This document shows positions 8,394-17,497 of a stretch of DNA of 64,000 bases, piece by piece. The stretch spans positions 62,001 to 126,000 of the forward strand of contig CANLRN010000001.1 of the NCBI GenBank assembly GCA_947493495.1, given 5' to 3'. Source of the stretch: an uncultured Aquimarina sp. (GTDB taxonomy: Bacteria > Bacteroidota > Bacteroidia > Flavobacteriales > Flavobacteriaceae). Made by a program: the position numbers and the translations under genes. Within the stretch, counting starts at the first letter, position 1. Every line of letters starts with the position of its first letter. The notes under the pieces were generated by a model that saw nothing but the letters and a program-made list of their open reading frames with translations, had not been told where the DNA came from and made no database searches.

Positions 8394-10085
8394 CTATCGT
8401 ACCAATTTCTTATACTTAATACGTTTTGGCATTACATCTCCTCCCAGGCGTTTCTTTTTATTTTCTTCATATTCAGAAAAACTCCCTTCGTAAAAATATA
8501 CCTGAGAATCTCCTTCAAAAGCTAATATATGGGTACAAATTCTATCTAAAAACCAGCGGTCGTGAGAAATGACAACTGCACATCCTGCAAAATTTTCTAA
8601 GCCTTCTTCTAACGCTCTTAAAGTATTGACATCAAGATCATTAGTAGGCTCATCTAGAAGTAGCACATTACCTTCTTCTTTTAGTGTCATGGCAAGGTGT
8701 AATCGATTACGTTCTCCACCAGAAAGCGTAGACACCTTTTTATTCTGTTCACTTCCTCCAAAATTAAATCGACTTAGATACGCTCTAGAATTTACCTTAC
8801 GTCCCCCCATCATAATAAGTTCTTGCTCATCACTAAAATTTTGCCAAATTGATTTTTCTGGATCTATATTAGAATGTGATTGGTCTACATAGGCAATTTT
8901 TGCAGTTTCTCCAAGAGAAAAAGTTCCTTTATCAGCTGTTTCTTCTCCCATTATCATCCTAAAAATAGTAGTCTTCCCAGCTCCATTAGGGCCAATAATT
9001 CCTACAATCCCAGCTTGTGGAAGCTTAAAATTAAGATCTTCATATAATAGCTTATCATCATATGCTTTACTAATTCCAGTAGCCTCTATAACATTGGTAC
9101 CTAATCGCGGGCCATTGGGGATATAAATTTCTAATTTTTCATCAAGTTGTTTTTGGTCTTGACTTAGTAATTTATCATAATTCTTAAGACGCGCTTTTTG
9201 TTTTGTTTGTCTTCCTTTAGCCCCTTGACGTACCCACTCTAATTCTCGTTCTAGAGTTTTCTGACGTTTAGAAGCAGTTTTACTTTCTTGGGCTAAACGC
9301 TTAGATTTCTGATCTAGCCATGAAGAGTAATTCCCTTTCCATGGGATGCCTTCTCCTCTATCCAATTCTAATATCCACCCCGCAACATTATCTAAGAAAT
9401 ACCTATCGTGAGTAACTGCTATAACAGTTCCTTTATATTGTGCTAGATGGTGTTCCAACCAATGTACAGATTCTGCATCCAAGTGATTTGTAGGTTCATC
9501 TAGTAAGAGTACATCAGGTTCTTGTAGTAATAACCGACATAGTGCTACTCTCCTTCTTTCTCCACCTGATAATACAGCTACTTTTTTTTCTGAATCAGGA
9601 GTTCTTAGTGCATCCATTGCTATGGCTAGCTTAGTATCTAGCTCCCAAGCATTATTAGCATCAATTTGATCTTGTAGATTCGCTTGCTTGTCCATGAGTT
9701 CTTGCATCTTATCTGCATTTTCATATACCTCTGGTAAACCAAACATATCGTTGATCTTATTATACTCATCTAATATTGCAACGGTCTCTGCAACACCTTC
9801 TTTGACTATTTCTAGCACTGTTTTTTCTGGATCCAATTGTGGTTCTTGCTCTAGGTATCCTACAGAATAATCTGATGAAAAAACCACATCTCCTTGATAA
9901 TTTTTATCAATTCCAGCTATAATTTTAAGCAAAGTAGATTTACCAGAACCATTAAGTCCCAATATTCCTATTTTAGCTCCATAAAAAAAACTTAGATATA
10001 TATTTTTAAGAACAGGAGTATTTGCACTTTTATATGTTTTAGATACTCCAGACATAGAAAAAATTATTTTTTTATCGTCTGACAT
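8394..10085 (-). CDS. ettA: Energy-dependent translational throttle protein EttA (ABC-F ATPase)
   Basis: 563 residues with two complete ABC domains and no membrane segment. Domain 1 has Walker A GLNGSGKST (43-51), signature LSGGERRR (172-179) and Walker B LLLDEPTNHLD. Domain 2 has GPNGAGKTT, LSGGERNR and LLLDEPTNDLD. A basic helical linker lies between them (KQKARLKNYDKLLSQ). Length, the TNHLD/TNDLD pair and the linker match EttA rather than Uup. EttA binds the ribosomal E site and gates early elongation according to ATP/ADP ratio. The gene follows a 60-residue membrane protein and precedes the secreted protein at 7801. Confidence 0.93.
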   Translation of the reverse strand: MSDDKKIIFSMSGVSKTYKSANTPVLKNIYLSFFYGAKIGILGLNGSGKSTLLKIIAGIDKNYQGDVVFSSDYSVGYLEQEPQLDPEKTVLEIVKEGVAETVAILDEYNKINDMFGLPEVYENADKMQELMDKQANLQDQIDANNAWELDTKLAIAMDALRTPDSEKKVAVLSGGERRRVALCRLLLQEPDVLLLDEPTNHLDAESVHWLEHHLAQYKGTVIAVTHDRYFLDNVAGWILELDRGEGIPWKGNYSSWLDQKSKRLAQESKTASKRQKTLERELEWVRQGAKGRQTKQKARLKNYDKLLSQDQKQLDEKLEIYIPNGPRLGTNVIEATGISKAYDDKLLYEDLNFKLPQAGIVGIIGPNGAGKTTIFRMIMGEETADKGTFSLGETAKIAYVDQSHSNIDPEKSIWQNFSDEQELIMMGGRKVNSRAYLSRFNFGGSEQNKKVSTLSGGERNRLHLAMTLKEEGNVLLLDEPTNDLDVNTLRALEEGLENFAGCAVVISHDRWFLDRICTHILAFEGDSQVYFYEGSFSEYEENKKKRLGGDVMPKRIKYKKLVR

Positions 10086-10124
10086 AAGCCCTTTATTGTT
10101 TATTTAGAATAGTTAGTTTTTTTG

Positions 10125-10307
10125 TTAGACCCTACCTTTTAGCGCATTAAACACCCAGGCGTTGGCCAAAAAACCAACCCCTACTGCTGCAAATCCCCAA
10201 CCTGAGACATCTCTATATCTAAATGCTCCTAAAAGGATTAATCCTACACCTGCCAATATCATTATAAATGTAGCCCATGCTAACACTGTATTTTTATTCA
10301 TTCCCAT
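10125..10307 (-). CDS. Small two-helix membrane protein (CAL67264-like family)
   Basis: 60 residues with two hydrophobic helices (TVLAWATFIMILAGVGLILL and GWGFAAVGVGFLANAWVF) joined by a short charged turn (RYRDVSG). I recognise it as resembling the small flavobacterial family named after Gramella CAL67264; function unknown. It lies 39 bases upstream of ettA on the same strand and may share its transcript. Confidence 0.75.
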   Translation of the reverse strand: MGMNKNTVLAWATFIMILAGVGLILLGAFRYRDVSGWGFAAVGVGFLANAWVFNALKGRV

Positions 10308-10379
10308 ATTGTAAATAATATTTAATGCAATTTTAAAATAAAATATGAATTCTACTACAAATTTTGGGTTTTTATCATC

Positions 10380-10540
10380 GAAGTGATTTAAACTTTTTTC
10401 AATTTGTTAAAAAAATGTCTTTTTGTGTCCATATTTCACAATTTTTGACTTCCGTAACGCTGCTATGCAACTAAAAAATTGTTTCATCTGAAAACAAAAC
10501 CATTATTTTTCACTTAAATCAAAAAAGTTTAAACCACTTC
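10380..10540. repeat. MITE-like repeat B
   Basis: 161 bases bounded by inverted repeats of about 20 bases with one mismatch: GAAGTGATTTAAACTTTTTT on the left and the complement of AAAAAAGTTTAAACCACTTC on the right. ATC flanks both sides and may be a target duplication. There is no coding capacity. Its left 39 bases recur with one difference at 30768-30806. It fills most of the gap between the small membrane protein and the nuclease gene; nothing else is seen in 10308-10658. Confidence 0.72.
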
Positions 10541-10658
10541 ATCAAAAATTAACTTTTAAGAGTTTCGTATAATTCTAAACTTGATACATATTATTTTTAT
10601 GCATACATTTTCTAACTAAAAATGAATATTAAGATAAGTGTATATTTTGTTGGAATGC

Positions 10659-12074
10659 TTAATTAGAAGGACCATTATCTATTCTAGATTCTAATACAGA
10701 TTCTATAGAATTGGTAATATTTTCTAAGAGATCATATCCCGTTATCCTCTCAATAGTATTTACAGAGGTTCTAAATTGAGTCCAATCACTACTTATTCCT
10801 TGATTATTGGGTATATTGACGGCAATAACTCGTGTAGAAGTTGTTACTCTATTGATATCATCAGTCCCATTTGGTAAAATCAGTGCCACTTTCCAGAAAG
10901 AATCTGGAACTGTAATATTACCTCCATCTATAGTATTGGCAAATCCATTTCTTCCAGTCCCACCAGTGCCTATAACTCCAGCAATGATATGAACTTCATT
11001 TCCCTCTAATGTTAAGGATCTCAAGTAGTTTTCAAAATTAGCCCAACTCCGCTGATTGTTATCAGGAGCTTGTGGAGCTATATTAGTCATAAAATATGTA
11101 TTTTCATTAGAATTTTCTGACCCATTGCGATCGGCAGATGGGCATAAATGCCCTCTATCAAAACCTGAATTGGTATAATCACTGGTGGTTGCCCTAAAAA
11201 AATTACTAGGTAAAGAAGTATCTTGCTTAAAACAGTTACATCTGGGAGTATTTCCTGTCCAAGCACTACTTAAATGCCAACTCACCCAATTAGCGGTTCC
11301 TCTATTGTTATTATATGACAATGTATAGTCTGTTTTAGAAAGAAAATAATTTGCAGCATTAGCATTAGCATTTGAAGGATTTCCAAACGTAAGATTACTA
11401 TCTCTAGATGCAGCTCCTCCTCCATTAGTCGTAGCAGTTACGATCTCAAAATTATCAATATTCATACGATTAGTATCTCCAGAGGTCTTATATATCCCAT
11501 AGCGTACGCTTCTTGTTTCATTTACTGTAAACGTAACTGTGTTTAATCGTGTAGAACTACTGATAACTGTAGTTCCTGCAAAAAACCAAGAAGAACCATT
11601 ATCATAAGAAGCAATCAATCTCCAAGTAGCATTATTGTCGCTCCCGTACTTAGCATGACGTACTCTTATCATTTGTGCTCCTTCATCCATATTAAAAGAC
11701 ATAATAGCATAGCCTCTATTTCTTATTCTGATGGATTTTGCTCCAAATTTACGATCATTAGATAAGTCGCCAATCAGAGCATCATTAAGAAACCAATTTC
11801 CTGATAAAGAAAGACTTACACTGCTTCCTCTGTAGCTCTCTTTAAATCCAGATTCATAGGTCTCGGTAAAACCTCTTCTTCTTCTTTCAGAAAAATTATG
11901 ATCATGAGGACCCTGATTATCATAGAAATTAGTTTCTACTTTTAGTTCTCCATTGATCTTTAATGTAGTGCCTTCTAGTTCTTCATATATGGATTCGTTA
12001 TTTATACTACAACTAGTAATAAATAAACTTATAAAAAATAGTGTCGTAATGTAGTTGGGATTAAAGAATTTCAT
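10659..12074 (-). CDS. Secreted lipoprotein DNA/RNA non-specific endonuclease (NUC1 family) with N-terminal beta domain
   Basis: 471 residues. A lipoprotein signal (FFISLFITSCSINN) suggests lipidation at Cys22. Residues about 60-210 are rich in beta strands and resemble a jelly-roll or lectin-like module (ATWRLIASYDNGSSWFFAG). The C-terminal half is a beta-beta-alpha-metal nuclease: DRGHLCPSADR with catalytic Asp306-Arg-Gly-His309, then the metal-binding Asn region NTYFMTNIAPQ and NFENYLR. Such enzymes cut DNA and RNA without sequence preference and serve in nutrient scavenging or extracellular DNA removal. It is transcribed alone. Outer-membrane placement is inferred. Confidence 0.9.
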   Translation of the reverse strand: MKFFNPNYITTLFFISLFITSCSINNESIYEELEGTTLKINGELKVETNFYDNQGPHDHNFSERRRRGFTETYESGFKESYRGSSVSLSLSGNWFLNDALIGDLSNDRKFGAKSIRIRNRGYAIMSFNMDEGAQMIRVRHAKYGSDNNATWRLIASYDNGSSWFFAGTTVISSSTRLNTVTFTVNETRSVRYGIYKTSGDTNRMNIDNFEIVTATTNGGGAASRDSNLTFGNPSNANANAANYFLSKTDYTLSYNNNRGTANWVSWHLSSAWTGNTPRCNCFKQDTSLPSNFFRATTSDYTNSGFDRGHLCPSADRNGSENSNENTYFMTNIAPQAPDNNQRSWANFENYLRSLTLEGNEVHIIAGVIGTGGTGRNGFANTIDGGNITVPDSFWKVALILPNGTDDINRVTTSTRVIAVNIPNNQGISSDWTQFRTSVNTIERITGYDLLENITNSIESVLESRIDNGPSN

Positions 12075-12288
12075 AGTTGAGTTTGATTTAATTAATAGTA
12101 AAATATTAGTATATAATGTAGTGATAAAGCTATTCTTCTATTGTTAACTCTCTACTAATCATATGTTATCAAACTGTTATAAACAGTTCATTTTCATATA
12201 ATTAATACTACAACTCAAAATATTTTTAACTATAAACTCATCTTCAACAATGTTTTGAACTTTTATAAACTATCTAATCATTCTCAAT

Positions 12289-12800
12289 TAGAATGACAAA
12301 AATCCGCAAGAAGAGAAACGAATTTTTATGTTCTTAGATCTTAAAGATTCTAGAACTATTGCAGAAAAACTAAGGCATTTCAAGTATAGTCAATTGATCC
12401 AAGATTGTTTTTATGACCTTAATAAAGTAGTCCTCAAACACAATATAGAAATGTATCAGTATATAGGTGATGATATGGTATTAAATTGGCCTTACGAAAA
12501 GGCGTTGGCAAATAGCAATTGTGTAAATCTGTTCTTTGTTTTTCAACAAAAAAAGTAATACCAGTTCTTATATGAAACTACCGAAATATTAAATTGAGCT
12601 ATTTTGATTCCAGACAAGGAAGAAAATTTATGGATAGCACACAAGGCCAATATAATATATATAAAGTACCAATATTAATATCAGAAAAGCTAATACAATA
12701 CCCGAAAATTTTGGAAAGACTTCTATATTGCGAGCTTGAGAAAACTCACCAAAAATGGACTATAAATACTTTGATATGTTGTCCGGGACAACACAATTAG
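12289..12800 (+). pseudogene. Degenerate adenylate/guanylate cyclase (class III) gene
   Basis: From 12289 the frame reads EEKRIFMFLDLKDSRTIAEK and continues to MYQYIGDDMVLNWPYEKA, the start of a class III cyclase catalytic domain including the metal-binding FLDLKDS aspartate. It ends at a stop at 12556. After a gap, 12594-12800 gives VPILISEKLIQYP, like the end of the same domain, in a degraded context. The middle, with the second metal aspartate and the purine-binding residues, is missing, as are any membrane helices before the domain. The product cannot be an active cyclase. Confidence 0.7.
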
Positions 12801-12954
12801 ACTTTTCAATTGGTTAAATAATTAGAATTATGTATTGTCCGATACAATGGATAAAACCATATCTAGTTCTCTATCTAGAAATACATTTTCATTAAATTAG
12901 TACCAGATCGAAGTTGGTAGTAATTTAATTTTTTTTATAACTAAAAATAACTGC

Positions 12955-13512
12955 TTATAAACGGTAACCAATTGATAACTGTATATTTCTATTTTTACCA
13001 TCAAGACTAATTGATGCACCTTCATCATCTAGTACATTAGACAAGCCAAGAGCATATCGAAGATCTACAAAAAAATTATTTGTAATATTCACACCAAGTC
13101 CTAAAACTCCAGCAAAATCGAAAGTATTAAAATTAGTTTCGAAATCAGTATTGTCTTCCCATTCCCATATTTTTAATCCTACTTGTGGTCCAATATGTAT
13201 ATTTATCCAATTTTTTATGTCATATTTTAGTAGTATAGGTAACTGAAGGTAATTTACACGAACTACTTCATCTTTATTACCTTGACCAGAAAATTGTAGT
13301 TCGGGTTGCAGACGTAATTTTTGCGTCAATGCATAATCTGCAAAAAAGCCTACAACAACTCCAATTCTACTATCATCAAGGTTGTCAGGGATGTCATCTG
13401 AGCTAATAGAACTTAAATTTGCTCCAATTCTAATCCCGTATCTGGATTCTTGAGCACTTGTAACACTAATTCCAATTAAAAAAATGCTGATGAAAAGTAA
13501 ATTTTTATTCAT
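12955..13512 (-). CDS. Outer-membrane beta-barrel protein (PorT-like fold)
   Basis: 185 residues with a signal peptide (MNKNLLFISIFLIGISVTSAQ). The mature part alternates amphipathic strands with short turns: YGIRIGANLSSI, IGVVVGFFADYAL, LRLQPELQFS, YLQLPILLKYDI, INIHIGPQVG, FFVDLRYALGLS and a closing NIQLSIGYRL. This is the usual layout of the eight-stranded barrels annotated as porin-family or outer membrane beta-barrel proteins in Bacteroidota. No ligand or partner is evident. It is transcribed on its own. Confidence 0.82.
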   Translation of the reverse strand: MNKNLLFISIFLIGISVTSAQESRYGIRIGANLSSISSDDIPDNLDDSRIGVVVGFFADYALTQKLRLQPELQFSGQGNKDEVVRVNYLQLPILLKYDIKNWINIHIGPQVGLKIWEWEDNTDFETNFNTFDFAGVLGLGVNITNNFFVDLRYALGLSNVLDDEGASISLDGKNRNIQLSIGYRL

Positions 13513-13636
13513 AATATGTTTTTTGGTTATGTATACAATTTAATGTAAAAAAAATGATTTTTCTATTTTTTGAAAATTTATTGTAGAAAAAAAAGTTTAA
13601 AAAACCGATAAAGTAGTATAAAACCTCGTTAAACAT

Positions 13637-14536
13637 CTATTTTCTATTTAATCTCTCATTGTATAAAGTTTTAATAATTCCATCAGACAAACCAATTTTA
13701 GGGACGTAAATTTCCCTTGATTTACTCCACTTCATGGCTGATAAATAGATTCTAACCGCAGGCAATATAACATCTGCTCTATCTTGATTAAGGTTTAGTT
13801 GCCAGATTCTTTCTTCATACGATAATGAATTTAATAAATCATAATAGGAACTAAGGTAAAAAAATGAGAGTGATTTTCCTGCTCTTTTACCACTGTTCTT
13901 AAATATATTATTGATATTCCCTCCAGATCCAATTAAAGATATCCTAGAATAAGGTTTTGTATGAGCTACTACCCATTGTTCAGTCTCTTGCCAGACAGTA
14001 TCAGATACTACATTGTTAAGTAATCTAACTGTTCCTAACTTAAATGATTTTGAGGCAATTGTCATTCCATTATGATACACTGTAAACTCTGTACTTCCTC
14101 CACCTACATCTACATATAGATAGGTTGCATCGGTATTTATTAATTCGTGTAAGTCTGTCATAGCTATAATTGCAGCCTCATCATTCCCATCAATAATGTC
14201 AATATGAATTCCTGTTTTTTGTTTGATCAATGAGACTATTTCTTCTCCATTTTCTGCTTCGCGCATGGCAGAGGTAGCACAGGCTTTATAAGTTACAACA
14301 TTATGAGTTTTCATTAATAATTGATAGGATTTCATAGCATCAATCATTCGTATGATATTAGCTTCGGATACTTTTTGGGTCAAAAAAACATCAGCTCCTA
14401 ATCGAATTGGAACACGTACTAAACTAGTTTTTTTAAACCGCGTAGTTTTTCCTTCTTCTTGATGGATACTACTAATCAGAAGTCTTACTGCATTAGAACC
14501 TATATCAATAGCTCCATATTTTTCTATTGTCAACAA
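13637..14536 (-). CDS. ppx: Ppx/GppA-family exopolyphosphatase
   Basis: 299 residues of the ASKHA fold. The phosphate-1 loop is YGAIDIGSNAVRLLI near the start and the phosphate-2 loop is YLYVDVGGGSTEFTV in the middle; ATSAMREAENG is also family-typical. The length matches short Ppx/GppA proteins without the C-terminal HD domain. It should release phosphate from polyphosphate ends or hydrolyse pppGpp; sequence does not decide between these. It starts five bases after ppk1 and is the last gene of the sixA-ppk1-ppx unit, which places synthesis and breakdown of polyphosphate in one transcript. Confidence 0.9.
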   Translation of the reverse strand: MLTIEKYGAIDIGSNAVRLLISSIHQEEGKTTRFKKTSLVRVPIRLGADVFLTQKVSEANIIRMIDAMKSYQLLMKTHNVVTYKACATSAMREAENGEEIVSLIKQKTGIHIDIIDGNDEAAIIAMTDLHELINTDATYLYVDVGGGSTEFTVYHNGMTIASKSFKLGTVRLLNNVVSDTVWQETEQWVVAHTKPYSRISLIGSGGNINNIFKNSGKRAGKSLSFFYLSSYYDLLNSLSYEERIWQLNLNQDRADVILPAVRIYLSAMKWSKSREIYVPKIGLSDGIIKTLYNERLNRK

Positions 14537-14541
14537 AATAT

Positions 14542-16647
14542 CTAGTTTCCTAATTTTCTTAAATAATAATCATATGTTGCGATCTGTGACCTAACCTTAA
14601 CATTATCGTTTCTAATGTATTCATTATTTTGATTTTCAGACAATCTTCTGGCTTTTACATTATCACTCCAGCATATATCAAAGGTATCAATTAATTCTTC
14701 TTTAATATCTTTATCATATATAGGGCATGAGATTTCTACTCGCCTATCTAGATTTCTACGCATCCAATCCGCAGAAGAAATGTAGACTTCTGGTGCTCCA
14801 GCGTTATGAAATATATAAAGCCTTGGATGTTCTAAAAATTTATCCACTACACTAATAGCTTCTATAGTTTCACTCATGCCTGGCACACCAGGAATAAGAC
14901 AACAGATGCCTCTGATTATAAGATGTATCTCAACACCTGCTCTACTTGCTTCATATAACTTATCGATCATATCATAATCACTTAAGCTATTCAATTTTAA
15001 TTTAATCCCAGAAGGTTTCCCTTCAGTACTATTTCTTATTTCATTATCAATTAATTTTATCAATGCACTCCTTGTATAATGAGGAGATATTAGTAAGTGT
15101 TTATATCTACTAACTTTATAATTGATATCAAAAAACTTAAAAACTTTATTAGTTTCTTTTAGTATCTTTTCATTTGTGGTAAATAAAGTATAATCTGTAT
15201 ATATCTTAGCTGTGGATTCATTAAAATTACCTGTACTTATAAATCCATAACGCTTTAGTTTACCATTTTCTTCTCGTTCTATTACACAAGCTTTACAGTG
15301 TACTTTTAGCCCAGAAACTCCAAATATCATATGTACTCCTTCTCGTTGCATCTGCTCTGCGTACTTAATATTTGCAGCTTCATCAAATCTTGCCTGTAAT
15401 TCTATCTGTACAATTACATTTTTCCCATTTTTAGCAGCATTGATAAGTGAACTCGCTATGTGTGATATAGTTGCTAATCGATAGATTGTGATTTTTATAG
15501 ACTTCACTTTAGGGTCTATTGCAGCTTCTCTTAGAAACTTTACTATATAAGAGAATGTATGATAGGGAGCATATTGAAGAAAATCTTTTTGTGCGATCTT
15601 GTCTAGTAAACTACCCTGTAGACTCAATCCAGGAATTGGTAATGGCAACAAAGGCTGATACACCAGAGCTTTTCTACCCAAATCAGGAAAATTCATATAA
15701 TCTCTTCGATTGTGATATCGCCCACCAGGAATAATACTATCGGTATTATCTACTCCCATTTTATCCATTAAAAATTTAAGTGTATCCTTACCTATATTTT
15801 TATCATACACAAAACGAACAGGTTCGCCATCTCTTCTGGATTTTACACTACTCGCTATTTTTTCTATAAAACTTTTGCTAAAATCATTATCAAAATCTAA
15901 TTGCGCATCTCTTGTAATTTTTATCATATGTGCTGAAGCGCTGACATAGTCAAAAATACTAAAGTTGATTTGCAGACAATATCTAATTAAATCATCTAAC
16001 ATGATGATATACTGTTTCCCATCTTTTTCTGGCAATACTACAAATCGATTTGTACTTTTAGGAATTTCTACTAACGCATATATTTTCTCTTTAGTTTTTT
16101 GATGTAACATCCTAGAAATTGTGCCATCTTTACGCTTTTTATCTTTTAGTATTAACTTAATAGCTAGATAGGCCACACTATCTTTTAGATGTGGTAGGGT
16201 ATCTAAATCATTAAGTATAAAAGTGACCAAAGCTGGACTAACTTTATCTACAAAATACTTACGGATAAAACTATCTTGATCAGCAGTAACCTGATTTTCA
16301 TCAATAATATAAATATGATGTTGTTTTAGTTTTTCTGTGATCGTCTCTATAATTTTTAAGCTTTCGGATTGTTGTTTAATAACAATGCTAGTAATATCAT
16401 CTAATAACTCATTGGCTGTTTTACCTTTTAAAACATTTTTTCCATCTCTTCCTGCTAGATCTATTCGTTTAATGGTAGCATACCTCACTTTAAAAAATTC
16501 ATCAAGATTATTAGAAAATATACCAATAAAGCGCAATCTTTCTAATAGAGGAACACTATCATCTGATGCTTCTTGTAGTACTCTCGCATTAAACTGTAAC
16601 CAACTTAATTCTCTGTTAATATAGCGATTAGGATTGCTTTTTTGCAT
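14542..16647 (-). CDS. ppk1: Polyphosphate kinase 1
   Basis: 701 residues, full family length. The N-terminal NRELSWLQFNARVLQEA motif is diagnostic. The phosphorylated-histidine region is LKVHCKACVI (around residue 449), where HxK is the phospholipase-D-like motif; a second such motif follows in YISSADWMRRNLDRRVE. The enzyme makes inorganic polyphosphate reversibly from ATP and is usually membrane-associated. Its ATG directly follows the TAA of sixA, and ppx follows five bases after its stop, indicating a tight operon. Confidence 0.95.
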   Translation of the reverse strand: MQKSNPNRYINRELSWLQFNARVLQEASDDSVPLLERLRFIGIFSNNLDEFFKVRYATIKRIDLAGRDGKNVLKGKTANELLDDITSIVIKQQSESLKIIETITEKLKQHHIYIIDENQVTADQDSFIRKYFVDKVSPALVTFILNDLDTLPHLKDSVAYLAIKLILKDKKRKDGTISRMLHQKTKEKIYALVEIPKSTNRFVVLPEKDGKQYIIMLDDLIRYCLQINFSIFDYVSASAHMIKITRDAQLDFDNDFSKSFIEKIASSVKSRRDGEPVRFVYDKNIGKDTLKFLMDKMGVDNTDSIIPGGRYHNRRDYMNFPDLGRKALVYQPLLPLPIPGLSLQGSLLDKIAQKDFLQYAPYHTFSYIVKFLREAAIDPKVKSIKITIYRLATISHIASSLINAAKNGKNVIVQIELQARFDEAANIKYAEQMQREGVHMIFGVSGLKVHCKACVIEREENGKLKRYGFISTGNFNESTAKIYTDYTLFTTNEKILKETNKVFKFFDINYKVSRYKHLLISPHYTRSALIKLIDNEIRNSTEGKPSGIKLKLNSLSDYDMIDKLYEASRAGVEIHLIIRGICCLIPGVPGMSETIEAISVVDKFLEHPRLYIFHNAGAPEVYISSADWMRRNLDRRVEISCPIYDKDIKEELIDTFDICWSDNVKARRLSENQNNEYIRNDNVKVRSQIATYDYYLRKLGN

Positions 16648-17133
16648 TTATCTTAATTCTTTAGGAAATATCGTTAATAAGGTTTTTCCTACATTTATAT
16701 CTTCCCATTTTAATACATCAAACTGTATGACTACAACACCAGCAGTAGGCAAATTAACGATCATAGTACTACCGTAGCGATTCACTATTGAAGTAAATGC
16801 ATGATTATGTCCAAAAATCATTAGTGTATCTACTGTACTATCAGTATTTTTTATGACCTCAATTACTTGCTGACCGCTAAAATCATACAAATTAGGCTCT
16901 AGAGTTAATATTTCATCAGGAAAATCCAGGTGTTCTAGAACAATTTTAGCTGTTTGCTTAGCTCTTTCTGCATGACTACTTTTTACGATATCTATCGATT
17001 TTATTATAGTTTTCAGCTTATGAGCTATTAGATTCGCATCTTTAATTCCTCGTTGATTAAGAGGTCTTTTATGATCTTCTAGATCAAACTCCCATGAAGA
17101 TTTAGCATGTCTGATACAATACAAGGTTTTCAT
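16648..17133 (-). CDS. sixA: Histidine phosphatase family protein, SixA type
   Basis: 161 residues. The phosphoglycerate-mutase-fold active site is CIRHAKSSW with catalytic His9, and the second histidine is in MIFGHNHAFTSI. Family landmarks HKRPLNQRG and SSHAERAKQTA are present. SixA-type proteins dephosphorylate phosphohistidine in other proteins. In Bacteroidota they often lie beside ppk1, and PPK1 itself carries a phosphohistidine intermediate, so a role in tuning it is conceivable but inferred. It is the first gene of the polyphosphate operon. Confidence 0.88.
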   Translation of the reverse strand: MKTLYCIRHAKSSWEFDLEDHKRPLNQRGIKDANLIAHKLKTIIKSIDIVKSSHAERAKQTAKIVLEHLDFPDEILTLEPNLYDFSGQQVIEVIKNTDSTVDTLMIFGHNHAFTSIVNRYGSTMIVNLPTAGVVVIQFDVLKWEDINVGKTLLTIFPKELR

Positions 17134-17241
17134 AAATAGAAGCGTTTATAAACAATTAGCATTTTATATATACAAGTTTAAGAATAAGCTTTTAAATAAA
17201 TAGTAAAATAAATAAAAAATAAAAGTTTCCTAAAAAAACAA

Positions 17242-17262
17242 GTGCAATCTATCAGATTGCAC
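17242..17262 (-). terminator. Leftward terminator-like hairpin in the sixA upstream region
   Basis: GTGCAATCT-ATC-AGATTGCAC forms a perfect 9-base stem. On the minus strand it is followed by TTGTTTTTTT, a terminator layout. It lies 109 bases upstream of sixA with no recognised leftward gene before it. It could end a short untranslated transcript or act as an attenuator for the polyphosphate operon. The rest of 17134-17497 is A+T-rich without other clear signals except the palindrome at 17441. Confidence 0.55.
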
Positions 17263-17440
17263 ATACGAATTCATAAAAAATGACACCTTAAATATATGAA
17301 AATGAATATGCTACAAAAAAAGCTTTTAATCGTAGAAACAAGTGTTTATGTCGAAAAATCTTATTTTTGTTCACGTAATTGGCTACAAAAATTTAAATTT
17401 ACATGTGGTTTCCCCTTAATTACCTAAAGATCTGCTCCTA

Positions 17441-17460
17441 TTTTAATGTTTACATTAAAA
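17441..17460. promoter_or_regulatory. Palindrome upstream of the OmpA-family gene
   Basis: TTTTAATGT-TT-ACATTAAAA is a perfect inverted repeat of 9-base arms, 37 bases before the GTG start at 17498. The position suits an operator or a short 5'-leader hairpin. No known regulator is implied. Confidence 0.35.
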
Positions 17461-17497
17461 GATTTTGAATCAGTAAGAGGGGATAAAAGATGAAATA

